A DNA stretch of 64,000 bases from Pseudoxanthomonas sp. Root630 (GTDB lineage: Bacteria; Pseudomonadota; Gammaproteobacteria; Xanthomonadales; Xanthomonadaceae). The position numbers and the translations under genes were made by a program. Shown here in pieces: positions 1 to 9,144 of this stretch (position 1 is its first letter; every line of letters begins with the position of its first letter). Under the pieces are notes generated by a model. It had not been told where the DNA came from, searched no databases, and was given only the letters and a program-made list of their open reading frames with translations. The DNA lies in the NCBI RefSeq assembly GCF_001427585.1, contig NZ_LMGY01000015.1, positions 296,684 through 360,683 of the forward strand, read 5' to 3'.

Positions 1-43
1 CCGTCCCTTCAACCCCGCCGCACGCTCAGCGCCGGCCGCTTTT

Positions 44-141
44 CTGTAGGAGCGACGTGAGTCGCGACCGGAGCCTGTCCGGTCTTCGTGGAGCTGATCG
101 GCAGTGGGGCCGTGCGGTCGCGACTGACGTCGCTCCTACAG
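44..141. repeat. REP-type inverted repeat pair, family 1
   Basis: Two copies of a short element reading CTGTAGGAGCGACGT and continuing AGTCGCGAC face each other, the second inverted and ending at 141. The pair can fold into one long hairpin. It lies just downstream of the fnr stop codon, so it may also act as the operon's 3' end. A related pair lies at 49238-49304. Short inverted elements of this kind are common between xanthomonad genes; the family name here is mine. Confidence 0.75.
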
Positions 142-155
142 GGGATTCCGTCCCC

Positions 156-911
156 TCAATCCCGCAGCACACTCAACGCGAGGGCTTCCAGGCGGGGCAG
201 GTCGAGGATCTCGACATCGCGCTGCTTGATGTGCAGCAGGCCGTCCTGTTCGAAGCGGCGCAGCACGCGGCTGACCGTCTCGGGCGCCTGGCGCAGGTAA
301 TTGGCGATGTCGGTGCGCGCCATCGTCAGCTGGAACCGGCGCGGCGAGAAGCCGCGTGCGGCCAGCCGGCGCGAGAGGCCGATCAGGAATGCGGCCATGC
401 GTTCGTCGGCGGTGTTGTCGCGCGCGAACAGCGAGGCCACGCCGATGTCGCGGCTCATCAGCTTGAACAGGTGCGCCTGCAGGTTGGGCAGGCGCGCGGC
501 CAGCATCGCGATCTTCGGGAACGAGAAGCGGCACAGCATCACCGTGTCCAGCGCGATCGCGTTGCACGGGTAGCGGTCGCCGTGGATGGCGTTGAGGCCG
601 ATCACTTCGCCCGGCAGGTGGAAGCCGAGCACCTGCTCGTGCCCGTTGCGGTCGATCTGGTAGGTCTTCACCGTGCCCGCGCGCACCGCGGCGATCGCGC
701 CGAACGGGTCGCCTTCGCGGAAGACGTGCTCGCCGGCCCGCAGCGGGCCGACGTGTTCGACCAGCACGTGCAGGTCCATCAGGGCGCGCTTGTCCATGCC
801 TTCGGACAGGCAGGCCTGCGAGAACGCGCAGGTGGAGCAGAAGGTCAGCGAATCGCCGTCGTCGGCGACGATGCTCGCATCGGTGCGCGGGAAGACCAGC
901 GGCGAGGTCAT
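156..911 (-). CDS. fnr: FNR-type oxygen-sensing transcriptional regulator
   Basis: A 251-residue CRP/FNR-family regulator, the usual length for FNR. Three N-terminal cysteines (C25, C28, C34) plus C116 match the four ligands of the oxygen-labile [4Fe-4S] cluster of E. coli FNR. A cyclic-nucleotide-binding fold (about 50-140) is followed by a C-terminal helix-turn-helix. Its recognition helix carries E-x2-S-R, the signature of proteins reading TTGAT half-sites. The ATG at 911 starts just before the N-terminal region; longer upstream readings run into hemN. It lies 19 bp downstream of hemN on the same strand, so the two are probably co-transcribed. An FNR-type box lies before hemN, which suggests autoregulation. 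It probably activates hemN and the nearby nap genes when oxygen falls. The family call is firm; the targets are inferred. Confidence 0.93.
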   Translation of the reverse strand: MTSPLVFPRTDASIVADDGDSLTFCSTCAFSQACLSEGMDKRALMDLHVLVEHVGPLRAGEHVFREGDPFGAIAAVRAGTVKTYQIDRNGHEQVLGFHLPGEVIGLNAIHGDRYPCNAIALDTVMLCRFSFPKIAMLAARLPNLQAHLFKLMSRDIGVASLFARDNTADERMAAFLIGLSRRLAARGFSPRRFQLTMARTDIANYLRQAPETVSRVLRRFEQDGLLHIKQRDVEILDLPRLEALALSVLRD

Positions 912-930
912 GCGGACACTCCCGGGAAAG

Positions 931-2328
931 TCAGACCGTGCGCGAGAAGCGAGGCGTCGAGGCTGTAGCGGTGGGCAGGTAGCGGTCGAAGCACATCGCG
1001 ATGATACGCAACAGCATGCGTCCGCGCGAGGTCGTGCGCAGGCGGTCGCGCTCCAGCTCCACCAGGCCGTCGTCCTGCAGCGGGCGCAACCGTTGCAGCG
1101 CATCGGCGAAGTAGGTGGTGAAGTCGATCACGTGGCGGCGGCCGAGGTCGCGGTAATCCAGCGTGCCGTGGCACATCAGCTGCTGGATGACATCGGCGCG
1201 GATCACGTCGTCTTCTTCCAGCCGCATGCCACGCCATACCGGCAGGTGGCCCTGGTCGATGGCCTGCTCCCAACTGCCGAGGTCGCGCGGGTTCTGGCTG
1301 AAACTCGGGCCGATGTGGCTGATGGCGCTGACGCCCAGGCCCACCAGGTCGCTTTCGGCGTGCGTGGTGTAGCCCATGAAGTTGCGGTGCAGGCCGCCGC
1401 GCCGCTGCGCTTCGGCCAGGCTGTCGCCGGGAAGCGCGAAGTGGTCCATGCCGATGTAGACGTAGCCGGCCTCGCCGAGCTTGTCGATCGCGCATTGCAG
1501 CAGGCCGAGTTTCACTTCCGGCGGGGGCAGGTCGTCGGCATTGATGCGCTGTTGCGGGCGGAACATCGACGGCAGGTGCGCGTAGCTGTAGATCGCAAGC
1601 CGGTCGGGCCGCGCCTCCAGGGTGATGTCGAGCGTGCGCGAGAAGCCGGCCAGGCTCTGCTTCGGCAGGCCGTAGATCAGATCGACGTTGACCGATTGCA
1701 GGCCGTGCGTGCGGCAGGCGTCGATGATCGCCAGCGTCTGCTCGACGCTCTGGATGCGATTGACCGCGCGCTGCACCTCGGGGTCGAAATCCTGCACGCC
1801 CAGGCTGGCGCGGTTGAAGCCGGCCGCGGCCAGTTCGCCCACGTCGTCGGGGCTGATGAAGCGCGGGTCGAGCTCGATCGAGCAGTCCAGCCGCGACGGG
1901 GCGGCGAACGAGAAATGCCGGCGCAGCACGTCCATGGCTTCGGCGATCTGCCACGGCGTCAGGAAGTTGGGCGTGCCGCCGCCGAAGTGGACCTGCTCCA
2001 CGTCGCGGTCGCGGTCGAACAGTGCCGAGGCCATCGCCACCTCCCGGTACAGCCGGGTCAGGTAGGCGGCGCCGCGCGCGGTATCGCGGGTGATGATGCG
2101 GTTGCAGCCGCAGTAGAAACACGGGCTGGTGCAGAACGGGATGTGCAGGTACAGCGACAGCGGGCGCGGGATGGGGTCGCCATTGCTGATCGCCGCCATG
2201 CTGCGCAGGTCGGCCTCGTCGAAGCCGGGCGAGAACTGCGGTGCGGTGGGATAGGAGGTGTAGCGCGGCCCCGGCGTGTCGTAGCGCCGCAGCAGGTCGG
2301 GATCGAACAGGGAGGACAGGCTGGCCAT
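931..2328 (-). CDS. hemN: Oxygen-independent coproporphyrinogen III oxidase
   Basis: A 465-residue radical-SAM enzyme that converts coproporphyrinogen III to protoporphyrinogen IX without oxygen, supplying haem under anoxia. The cluster motif C-x3-C-x2-C is at C66, C70 and C73, followed by a further cysteine as in E. coli HemN. The HFGGGTP SAM-binding motif and the HemN C-terminal domain are present, and the N-terminal RYDTPGPRYTSYPT block is typical of true HemN rather than HemW-like proteins. It is the first gene of a hemN-fnr unit. A TTGAC-N4-GTCAA box lies 35 bp upstream of the start, the place expected for FNR control. The nap cytochromes NapB and NapC, encoded divergently, need six haems in total, so the genomic pairing makes sense. 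Confidence 0.96.
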   Translation of the reverse strand: MASLSSLFDPDLLRRYDTPGPRYTSYPTAPQFSPGFDEADLRSMAAISNGDPIPRPLSLYLHIPFCTSPCFYCGCNRIITRDTARGAAYLTRLYREVAMASALFDRDRDVEQVHFGGGTPNFLTPWQIAEAMDVLRRHFSFAAPSRLDCSIELDPRFISPDDVGELAAAGFNRASLGVQDFDPEVQRAVNRIQSVEQTLAIIDACRTHGLQSVNVDLIYGLPKQSLAGFSRTLDITLEARPDRLAIYSYAHLPSMFRPQQRINADDLPPPEVKLGLLQCAIDKLGEAGYVYIGMDHFALPGDSLAEAQRRGGLHRNFMGYTTHAESDLVGLGVSAISHIGPSFSQNPRDLGSWEQAIDQGHLPVWRGMRLEEDDVIRADVIQQLMCHGTLDYRDLGRRHVIDFTTYFADALQRLRPLQDDGLVELERDRLRTTSRGRMLLRIIAMCFDRYLPTATASTPRFSRTV

Positions 2329-2362
2329 GCGTGCAGGCTAGGTCCGCGTGGCCGGGTTGTCC

Positions 2363-2376
2363 TTGACATGGGTCAA
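2363..2376. promoter_or_regulatory. FNR-type box between hemN and moeA
   Basis: TTGACATGGGTCAA is a perfect TTGAC-N4-GTCAA palindrome, one substitution per half-site from the TTGAT-N4-ATCAA consensus. It lies 35 bp before the hemN ATG and about 120 bp before moeA, so it could serve one or both divergent units. The adjacent fnr gene supplies a candidate regulator. No binding data are available from sequence alone. Confidence 0.75.
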
Positions 2377-2494
2377 CCGCCTGCGGCGGCGCGTCGCAGG
2401 TTCAGGCGCGTGAAGAAGGTCGGCACGCATTTGGCAAGCGCGCGTGCGCGCACTAGGCTGGTGCCCGCCACGAGGCCAGGGAACAGGAGGCGCA

Positions 2495-3739
2495 GTGATC
2501 GGCTATCACGAGGCGGTGGCAAGGCTGACGGACGGCGCAGGCCTGCTGGGCACGCAGCGTATCGCCCCGGGCGATGCGATCGGCCGCGTGCTGGCCGGAG
2601 CCGTCGCCAGTGCGGTAGCGCTGCCGCCCTTCGACAATGCGGCCCTGGATGGCGTGGCGCTGGCGACCGGCGGCGTGCCGGTCGCCGCAGGCAGCGTGTG
2701 GGAGATCGCCGCGCGCATCGCGGCAGGCGACGCGCCACCGCACGATGCCGCATCGGCGTGGGAGATCATGACCGGTGCGTCGCTGCCTGCGCGCGCCGAC
2801 ACCGTGGTGCCGGTGGAGAAGATCGACAAGCTCGCCGCGCGCGCGGGGGGCACGACGCACGTGCGCCTGCTCGCCGATGCGGTGCCGGGCGCGAACATCC
2901 GTCGCCGCGGCGAGGACGTGCAACCCGGACAGCGCGTGCTGGCCGCGGGTGCGGTCATCGATGCCGGCGCGCGCATGTTGCTGGCGGGCCTGGGCATCGA
3001 CCGGATCGACGTGGCGCGTCGCCCGCGCGTGGCGCTGCTGGCGACCGGTCGCGAGATCGTGCCGGCGGGCGAGCCGCTGCCGGCGGGCGGCATCCACGAT
3101 GCGACATCGCCCTATCTCGCCGTCGCGTTGGCGGCGGCCGGTGCGGATGCGATCCGCATGACGCGCGTGGGCGACGATGTGGACGCCTTCCAGGCTGCGC
3201 TCGACGCCGCGCTCGCCGAAGGCGCCGACCTGGTGCTCAGCACGGGCGCGGTATCGAAGGGCTGTTACGACTTCGTGCCGGCCGCGCTCGGCGCGCGTGG
3301 CGCCGACGTTATCTTCCATGGGGTGGCGATACGCCCGGGCAAGCCGGTGCTCGCTGCGCATCTGCGCGAAGGGCCGCTGTTCGTCGGTCTGCCGGGGAAT
3401 CCGCTGTCGACGGCGGTGGGTTTCCGTTTCCTGGTCGAACCGCTGCTGCGCGCATGGCTGGGCCTTCCCGCGGAAACGCCGCGGCGCGTGCCGCTTGCCG
3501 CGGACTGCAACAAGCGCGAGGGCCTGCTGGCCGCCTTCCATGGCACGCTCCGCTGCGACGCGGAGGGGCGACTGCGTGCGCACGTGACCGAGGCACAGGC
3601 GTCGTTCCGGCTGCTGCCGTTCTCGCAGTCCTCCGCGTGGATCACGCTGCCGGCGAACGTGGGCCGGGTCGATGCTGGAACACGGGTGGAGGTGCATGGC
3701 GCCAGCCACCTGCACGCGCCGTCCTGGACTGGCGAATGA
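2495..3739 (+). CDS. moeA: Molybdopterin molybdenumtransferase MoeA
   Basis: A 414-residue MoeA, which inserts molybdate into adenylylated molybdopterin to form the molybdenum cofactor. The four-domain MoeA layout is recognisable: an N-terminal segment with PPFDNAALDG, the MoCF/MogA-like domain with STGAVSKGCYDF and GLPGNPLS, and a C-terminal beta domain. I chose the GTG at 2495 because AGGAGG lies four bases before it and the protein then begins in the family-typical way; an in-frame start at 2444 would add 17 unlikely residues. It overlaps mobA by four bases and is followed by the nap operon, whose catalytic subunit needs the cofactor. Transcription may begin in the region shared with hemN. 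Confidence 0.93.
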   Translation: MIGYHEAVARLTDGAGLLGTQRIAPGDAIGRVLAGAVASAVALPPFDNAALDGVALATGGVPVAAGSVWEIAARIAAGDAPPHDAASAWEIMTGASLPARADTVVPVEKIDKLAARAGGTTHVRLLADAVPGANIRRRGEDVQPGQRVLAAGAVIDAGARMLLAGLGIDRIDVARRPRVALLATGREIVPAGEPLPAGGIHDATSPYLAVALAAAGADAIRMTRVGDDVDAFQAALDAALAEGADLVLSTGAVSKGCYDFVPAALGARGADVIFHGVAIRPGKPVLAAHLREGPLFVGLPGNPLSTAVGFRFLVEPLLRAWLGLPAETPRRVPLAADCNKREGLLAAFHGTLRCDAEGRLRAHVTEAQASFRLLPFSQSSAWITLPANVGRVDAGTRVEVHGASHLHAPSWTGE

Positions 3740-4296
3740 AGGCTTCGCCACCGCCCTGGCGCGCCGTGCTGCTGGCGGGTGGTCGTTCCTCGCGCATGGG
3801 CACGGACAAGGCCATGCTGCCGTGGGGCGACGGGACGCTGCTGACGCATATGCGCGCGCTGCTGCTTGCCGCGGGCGCGGATGAGGTGATCGTCAGCGGA
3901 GATCGTCCGGACATCGGCGGCGTGCCCGACGCAATGCCCGACACCGGACCGATGGGTGCGCTGGCGCAACTCGCGCCGCGCCTGCGCGACGGCGCATGGA
4001 TCGTGGTGCCGGTGGACATGCCGCTGCTGTCCGCGGATCTGCTGCGGGCACTGCGCACGGTCGATGCCGCGTGCGCGTGCGTGGAAGGCCACGCGTTGCC
4101 GATGGCATTGCGGCTGGATGCCGACGTGCGCGCGGCGATGGTGGAGATCGGCGCGCGCGCGGGGCGCGAGCGCTCGCTGCGCGCGCTGCAACAACGGCTG
4201 CCTGCACAGGTGTTGCCGGCCGCGCCCTGGCAGGACGTCCTGCGCAACTGCAACACGCCGGACGACTGGATCGCCCTGCAGCGTCCGACGCGTTGA
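3736..4296 (+). CDS. mobA: Molybdenum cofactor guanylyltransferase MobA
   Basis: A 186-residue nucleotidyltransferase that attaches GMP to Mo-molybdopterin, giving the bis-MGD cofactor used by NapA. The glycine-rich GTP-binding motif LLAGGRSSRMGTDKA is at residues 12-26, and VPVDMPLLS resembles the metal-binding aspartate segment. The length is near the family norm of about 190. The ATG at 3736 overlaps the moeA stop (ATGA), which implies coupled translation. No separate promoter is evident. Placement directly before napE suggests a dedicated supply of cofactor for nitrate reductase. Confidence 0.92.
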   Translation: MKASPPPWRAVLLAGGRSSRMGTDKAMLPWGDGTLLTHMRALLLAAGADEVIVSGDRPDIGGVPDAMPDTGPMGALAQLAPRLRDGAWIVVPVDMPLLSADLLRALRTVDAACACVEGHALPMALRLDADVRAAMVEIGARAGRERSLRALQQRLPAQVLPAAPWQDVLRNCNTPDDWIALQRPTR

Positions 4297-4307
4297 GCAC
4301 CGGCCGA

Positions 4308-4328
4308 TGACCGGGAGCGGGCCGGTCA
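4308..4328 (+). other. Hairpin after mobA
   Basis: TGACCGG and CCGGTCA form a seven-base stem around a seven-base loop, twelve bases after the mobA stop. There is no T-run, so it is at best a weak terminator or a processing site between the cofactor genes and napE. Confidence 0.4.
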
Positions 4329-4339
4329 CATGAATGTGA
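4326..4339. promoter_or_regulatory. Inverted repeat upstream of napE
   Basis: TCACAT-GA-ATGTGA is a perfect six-base inverted repeat 54 bp before napE. The arms are the outward version of a CRP-like TGTGA/TCACA pair, so it does not match the FNR or CRP consensus in the usual orientation. It may be an operator for the nap genes, but no regulator can be named. Confidence 0.35.
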
Positions 4340-4393
4340 TAGCCTGCGGCCGCAGCATCGTCGCACCCAGTACCCAACCGCAAGGTAGGCATC

Positions 4394-4564
4394 ATGGAGC
4401 AGAGCGAAGGAACAGCCGTTGCGAGCAAACAACAGGAGCGCCTGGCGTTCCTGCTGCTGACGGTGGTCATCTTTCCGTTGATGGCCGTGCTGATCGTCGC
4501 CGGCTACGGCTTCCTGGTGTGGATGTGGCAGCTGCTGTTCTCCGGGCCGCCGACCGGGCCGTGA
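4394..4564 (+). CDS. napE: Periplasmic nitrate reductase membrane subunit NapE
   Basis: A 56-residue single-span membrane protein starting MEQSEGTAVASKQQER and continuing into a hydrophobic helix at about residues 17-46, then a short tail ending GPPTGP. Size, charged N-terminus and single helix match NapE proteins found at the head of nap operons; their exact role is not established. It is followed three bases later by napF. It is short enough to be missed by automatic gene calls. The identification rests on position and topology as much as on sequence. Confidence 0.82.
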   Translation: MEQSEGTAVASKQQERLAFLLLTVVIFPLMAVLIVAGYGFLVWMWQLLFSGPPTGP

Positions 4565-4567
4565 GCG

Positions 4568-5080
4568 ATGAGCGAGATCCGCTCCCCTTCCCGTCGTGCC
4601 CTGCTGTTCGGCCGCGTGCCGACCGCACCGCGGCCTGCTGCAATCCGACCGCCCTGGGCGAAAGCCGAGCCTGAGTTCCTGGCTGCGTGCACGCGCTGCG
4701 ATGCCTGCGTGCAGGCGTGTCCCGAGCAGGTGTTGATCCGCGATGCCGACGGCCTGCCGCGCTTCGAGGCGCGCGCGGGCGAGTGCACGTTCTGCGGCGA
4801 CTGCGTGGCCGCGTGCGACAGCGGTGCCTTCGAGCCTGCGGACACGCTGCCCTGGACCCTCGTCGCCCAGGTCGCCGGCACCTGCCTGTCGGCGCAGGGC
4901 GTGGTCTGCGCCAGCTGCCGCGAGGTCTGTCCCGCCTCCGCGATCCGCGTATCGCCCGGCGCGCGCGGCGCGCCCACGATCGATGTCGAGGCCTGCACGG
5001 GCTGCGGCGCCTGCGTCGCGCCGTGCCCGGTGGACGCCATCACCCTGCAGGACACATCCGCCATGGAGGCCGTCGCTTGA
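4568..5080 (+). CDS. napF: Ferredoxin-type protein NapF
   Basis: A 170-residue cytoplasmic iron-sulfur protein. Cysteine motifs of the C-x2-C-x2-C-x3-C type occur at about 41-52, 73-84 and 143-154, with a further cysteine cluster near 115-123, so it can carry several [4Fe-4S] clusters. An arginine-rich N-terminus (RSPSRRALLFGR) is typical of NapF. In E. coli NapF interacts with NapA in the cytoplasm and is thought to help its maturation or cluster loading. It overlaps napD by four bases. Confidence 0.92.
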   Translation: MSEIRSPSRRALLFGRVPTAPRPAAIRPPWAKAEPEFLAACTRCDACVQACPEQVLIRDADGLPRFEARAGECTFCGDCVAACDSGAFEPADTLPWTLVAQVAGTCLSAQGVVCASCREVCPASAIRVSPGARGAPTIDVEACTGCGACVAPCPVDAITLQDTSAMEAVA

Positions 5081-5406
5081 ACGCACCCGCACCCGATGCC
5101 GAAGTCCATATCGCCAGTTTCGTCATCCAGCATCGCGACACGGCGGGCGACGCGCTGGCGGCGATGATCCGCGAGCACCCCGATCTCGACCTCGCGCTCG
5201 CCGCCGGTACGCGCAGCGTGGTGATCTGCGAATCGGCCGACCGCCATGCGGTGATGGAGCGCGTCGACCAGCTGCAGGCGGTGCCGGGCGTGCTCAACGT
5301 ACTGCTGGTCTACCACCACGCCGAACCGGCGCATGCGCTCGACGAGCCGCTGCCGTCCCTGTCCATCCTGTCCGCGACCGGAGAGGCCCATGAGCACACG
5401 TCGTGA
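5077..5406 (+). CDS. napD: NapA maturation chaperone NapD
   Basis: A 109-residue NapD, the cytoplasmic chaperone that binds the Tat signal peptide of NapA until the enzyme is folded and loaded. The sequence shows the ferredoxin-like NapD pattern: HIASFVIQH near the start, the repeated beta-alpha-beta units and [13 protein letters not shown] near residue 70. The start is the TTG at 5077, which overlaps the napF stop (TTGA) and has GGAGG about nine bases upstream; no ATG lies at the conserved N-terminus. The 3' end overlaps napA by 17 bases. Confidence 0.9.
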   Translation: MNAPAPDAEVHIASFVIQHRDTAGDALAAMIREHPDLDLALAAGTRSVVICESADRHAVMERVDQLQAVPGVLNVLLVYHHAEPAHALDEPLPSLSILSATGEAHEHTS

Positions 5407-7882
5407 CTTCATCCGCCACAGCGCACTGGCCACGGCCGCCGCCGCGGCCGGCCTGCCGCTGACCGGGACCGGCAGCAACGTCGTCACCGAAGGCGACCTG
5501 ACCACGCTGAAGTGGGACAAGGCCCCCTGCCGCTACTGCGGGACCGGATGCGGCGTGAACGTCGCAGTCAAGGACGGGCGCGTGGTGGCCACGCACGGCG
5601 ACGTGCATGCCGAGGTCAATCGCGGCATCAACTGCGTGAAGGGCTACTTCCTCTCGAAGATCCTGTACGGCGCCGACCGCCTGACCCAGCCGCTGCTGCG
5701 GAAGAAGAACGGCGTGTACGCGAAGGACGGCGATTTCACCACGGTGACGTGGGACGAAGCCTTCGACGTGATGGCTGCGCAGTTCAAGCGCGTGCTGAAG
5801 GAGAAGGGCAGCGATGCGATCGGGATGTTCGGTTCCGGCCAGTGGACGATCTTCGAGGGCTATGCGGCCAACAAGCTGATGAAGGCCGGCTTCCGCAGCA
5901 ACCACATCGACCCGAACGCGCGCCACTGCATGGCCTCGGCGGTGATGGGGTTCATGCGGACCTTCGGCATGGACGAGCCGATGGGCTGCTACGACGACAT
6001 CGAGGCGGCGGACGCGTTCGTGCTGTGGGGCTCGAACATGGCCGAGATGCATCCGATCCTGTGGACGCGGGTGACCGACCGGCGGCTGTCGCATCCGCAC
6101 GTGAAGGTGGTGGTGATGTCCACCTTCGAGCACCGCAGCTTCGAGCTGGCCGACATCCCGATCATCTTCAAGCCGCAGACCGACCTGGTCATCCTCAACT
6201 ACATCGCCAACCACATCATCCGCAGCGGCAAGGTCAACCGCGACTTCGTCGGCAGGCACACCACGTTCAAGCGCGGCAACGACGACATCGGCTACGGCCT
6301 GCGGCCCGAGCATCCGCTGGAGGTCAAGGCGAAGAACGCCAAGGACCCGAATGGCGGGGAGCCGATCAGCTTCGAGGACTTCGCCGCCTTCGTCGCGCCC
6401 TACACGCTGGAGAAGGCGGTCGAGATGACCGGCGCCGAGCGCGGTTGGCTGGAGCAGCTGGCCGAGCTGTACGCGGATCCGAAGACGAAGGTGATGTCGT
6501 TCTGGACCATGGGGTTCAACCAGCACACGCGCGGCGTGTGGTGCAACAACATGGTCTACAACATCCATCTGTTGACCGGGAAGATCGCGACGCCGGGCAA
6601 CAGCCCGTTCTCGCTGACCGGGCAGCCTTCCGCGTGCGGCACCGCGCGCGAGGTGGGCACCTTCAGCCATCGCCTGCCCGCCGACATGGTGGTGACCAAT
6701 CCCGAACACCGGAAACATGCCGAGGAGATCTGGAAACTCCCGCCCGGCACCATCAACCCGAAGGTCGGTTACCACGCCGTCGAGCAGAACCGTGCGCTGA
6801 AGGACGGCAAGCTCAACGCGTACTGGGTGATGGTCAACAACAACATGCAGGCCGCGGCGAACCTGCGCGAGGAAACGTGGCCGGGCTACCGCAATCCGGA
6901 CAACTTCATCGTCGTCTCCGATGCGTACCCCACGGTGACGGCGCAGGCGGCGGACCTGATCCTGCCGGCGGCGATGTGGGTGGAGAAGGAAGGCGCCTAC
7001 GGCAATGCCGAGCGGCGCACCCAGTTCTGGCACCAGTTGGTGAAAGCGCCCGGCGAGGCGCGCTCGGACCTGTGGCAGCTGATGGAGTTCTCCAGGCGTT
7101 TCACCACCGACGAATGCTGGCCGCCCGCGCTGTTGGCGGCGAACCCGCAGTACAGGGGCAAGACCCTGTTCGACGTGCTGTACCGCAACGGCAACGTGGA
7201 CCGGTTCCCGACGACCGACATCGCCTCCGGCTATGCCAACGACGAGTCGGCGTTGTTCGGCTTCTACGTGCACAAGGGGTTGTTCGAGGAATACGCGGCC
7301 TTCGGTCGCGGCCACGGCCACGATCTCGCGCCGTTCGACGACTACCACAAGGCGCGCGGCCTGCGCTGGCCGGTGGTCAAGGGCAAGGAGACGCGTTGGC
7401 GCTATCGCGAGGGCGCGGATCCGTACGTCAAGGCGGGGAGCGGCTTCGAGTTCTACGGCAACAAGGACGGCAAGGCGGTGATCTGGGCGCTGCCGTACGA
7501 ACCGCCCGCGGAATCGCCCGACGACGAGTTCAACCTGTGGCTGGTCACCGGCCGCGTGCTGGAGCATTGGCATTCGGGGTCGATGACGATGCGCGTGCCC
7601 GAGTTGTACAAGGCGTTCCCGGCGGCGGTGGTGTTCATGAATCCGGACGACGCGAAGGCCCGCGGGCTCAAGCGTGGCGACGAGATCATCGTGGCGTCGC
7701 GGCGCGGCGAGATGCGCTCGCGGGTGGAGACGCGCGGCCGCAACCGGATGCCGCGCGGGGTGGTGTTCGTGCCGTGGTTCGACGCGGGACAGCTGATCAA
7801 CAAGGTCACGCTGGACGCGACCGATCCGATTTCCAAGCAGACCGACTACAAGAAGTGCGCCGTGAAAGTCGTGGCCGCCTAG
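5390..7882 (+). CDS. napA: Periplasmic nitrate reductase catalytic subunit NapA
   Basis: An 830-residue molybdoenzyme that reduces nitrate to nitrite in the periplasm. The N-terminus has a twin-arginine signal ([11 protein letters not shown]) followed by a hydrophobic stretch. The [4Fe-4S] ligands are C47, C50, C54 and C82, and C180 in ARHCMAS is the predicted molybdenum ligand. The remaining sequence covers the bis-MGD-binding domains at full family length. Translation starts at the ATG at 5390, inside napD, as expected from the Tat motif position; an upstream start would place extra residues before it. It belongs to the napEFDABC unit and depends on the moeA and mobA products encoded upstream. 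Confidence 0.97.
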   Translation: MSTRRDFIRHSALATAAAAAGLPLTGTGSNVVTEGDLTTLKWDKAPCRYCGTGCGVNVAVKDGRVVATHGDVHAEVNRGINCVKGYFLSKILYGADRLTQPLLRKKNGVYAKDGDFTTVTWDEAFDVMAAQFKRVLKEKGSDAIGMFGSGQWTIFEGYAANKLMKAGFRSNHIDPNARHCMASAVMGFMRTFGMDEPMGCYDDIEAADAFVLWGSNMAEMHPILWTRVTDRRLSHPHVKVVVMSTFEHRSFELADIPIIFKPQTDLVILNYIANHIIRSGKVNRDFVGRHTTFKRGNDDIGYGLRPEHPLEVKAKNAKDPNGGEPISFEDFAAFVAPYTLEKAVEMTGAERGWLEQLAELYADPKTKVMSFWTMGFNQHTRGVWCNNMVYNIHLLTGKIATPGNSPFSLTGQPSACGTAREVGTFSHRLPADMVVTNPEHRKHAEEIWKLPPGTINPKVGYHAVEQNRALKDGKLNAYWVMVNNNMQAAANLREETWPGYRNPDNFIVVSDAYPTVTAQAADLILPAAMWVEKEGAYGNAERRTQFWHQLVKAPGEARSDLWQLMEFSRRFTTDECWPPALLAANPQYRGKTLFDVLYRNGNVDRFPTTDIASGYANDESALFGFYVHKGLFEEYAAFGRGHGHDLAPFDDYHKARGLRWPVVKGKETRWRYREGADPYVKAGSGFEFYGNKDGKAVIWALPYEPPAESPDDEFNLWLVTGRVLEHWHSGSMTMRVPELYKAFPAAVVFMNPDDAKARGLKRGDEIIVASRRGEMRSRVETRGRNRMPRGVVFVPWFDAGQLINKVTLDATDPISKQTDYKKCAVKVVAA

Positions 7883-7892
7883 GAGCACGCCC

Positions 7893-8450
7893 ATGCAGAA
7901 CAAGCAGCTGTGGATCGCGGTGGCGCTGACCGGGGTGCTGATGGCGCTGGTGTTCGTGGCGGGCTGGATGTTCGGCCGTCCGAAGCACGCGGACGTCGCG
8001 GCGGCGGTCGCGTCCACCCCCGTGGATGCGCGCGCGGTGTTCGTGCCGGGCGCCGGGCAGATCGATGCCCTCCGTCGCGGCGTGCCGATCGACCAGGAAG
8101 GCCATCCGCCGCCGATGGCCCGCGTGGAGAACACCGACCTCAAGCGCGCACGCGCCTATCCGATGCAACCGCCGACGATCCCGCACGCGATCGACGGCTA
8201 CCAGATCGACAGGAACAGCAATCGCTGCATGCTCTGCCACGCGCGCGCCAATGCGGCCACGTTCCAGGCGCCGCCGGTCAGCGTGACCCACTACATGGAT
8301 CGCGACGACCAGTTCCTGGCGACGATCTCGCCACGGCGCTACTTCTGCAACCAGTGCCACGTGGTGCAGACCGACGCGCCGGTGCTGGTGGCGAACCAGT
8401 TCCGCGACATCGACAGCGTGCTGTCGTCGCCGCCGGCGGCGAAGGAGTAG
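7893..8450 (+). CDS. napB: Diheme cytochrome c subunit NapB
   Basis: A 185-residue electron-transfer subunit of nitrate reductase. An N-terminal hydrophobic segment (about 7-27) acts as signal or anchor. Two haem-binding motifs are visible, CMLCH at 112-116 and CNQCH at 152-156, with further histidines available as distal ligands. NapB passes electrons from NapC to NapA. It starts ten bases after napA and ends three bases before napC. Confidence 0.96.
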   Translation: MQNKQLWIAVALTGVLMALVFVAGWMFGRPKHADVAAAVASTPVDARAVFVPGAGQIDALRRGVPIDQEGHPPPMARVENTDLKRARAYPMQPPTIPHAIDGYQIDRNSNRCMLCHARANAATFQAPPVSVTHYMDRDDQFLATISPRRYFCNQCHVVQTDAPVLVANQFRDIDSVLSSPPAAKE

Positions 8451-8453
8451 CCC

Positions 8454-9053
8454 ATGTGGTCACGGACGAAAGCGCGGGTGATGGGCCTGTGGCGCACGTT
8501 GCGTCTGCCCAGCCGCCACTACAGCCTCGGCTTCCTGACGGTGGCCGGTTTCCTGGCGGGGATCATGTTCTGGGGCGGCTTCAACACGGCGCTGGAGGCG
8601 ACCAATACGGAAGCGTTCTGCACCAGCTGCCACGAGATGCGCGACAACGTCTTCGAGGAACTGAAGACCACGATCCACTACAGCAATCGCTCCGGCGTGC
8701 GCGCGACGTGCCCCGATTGCCACGTGCCGCACAACTGGACGGACAAGATCGCGCGCAAGATGCAGGCCTCCAAGGAAGTGTGGGGCAAGATCTTCGGCAC
8801 GATCGACACGCGCGAGGAATTCCTCGATGAGCGCCTGATCCTGGCGACGCACGAGTGGAACCGGCTGAAGGCCAACGATTCGCTGGAGTGCCGCAACTGC
8901 CACGATTACGACTCGATGGACCTCACGCGCCAAGGCTCGCGTGCGGCGCAGGTGCACAAGTTGTGGCTCGGCACCGGCAAGAAGACCTGCATCGATTGCC
9001 ACAAGGGCGTGGCCCATCACCTGCCGAACATGGAAGGCGTGCCGCAAGGTTGA
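8454..9053 (+). CDS. napC: Tetraheme quinol dehydrogenase NapC
   Basis: A 199-residue member of the NapC/NirT family. One N-terminal transmembrane helix (about 24-44) anchors the protein, and the periplasmic part carries four CxxCH haem sites at 56-60, 86-90, 146-150 and 179-183. NapC oxidises quinol in the inner membrane and reduces NapB. It is the last gene of the nap unit; napG, napH and cytochrome c maturation genes are not present here, so quinol oxidation rests on NapC. Confidence 0.96.
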   Translation: MWSRTKARVMGLWRTLRLPSRHYSLGFLTVAGFLAGIMFWGGFNTALEATNTEAFCTSCHEMRDNVFEELKTTIHYSNRSGVRATCPDCHVPHNWTDKIARKMQASKEVWGKIFGTIDTREEFLDERLILATHEWNRLKANDSLECRNCHDYDSMDLTRQGSRAAQVHKLWLGTGKKTCIDCHKGVAHHLPNMEGVPQG

Positions 9054-9144
9054 GCGCGCCTTGTCGTGTCCGCATTGCCTGTGACGCGACGAATTCTCCT
9101 GTGCAGCGAAAAAAGATTTCGCGCGACACGCACGGGAGGCGGGG

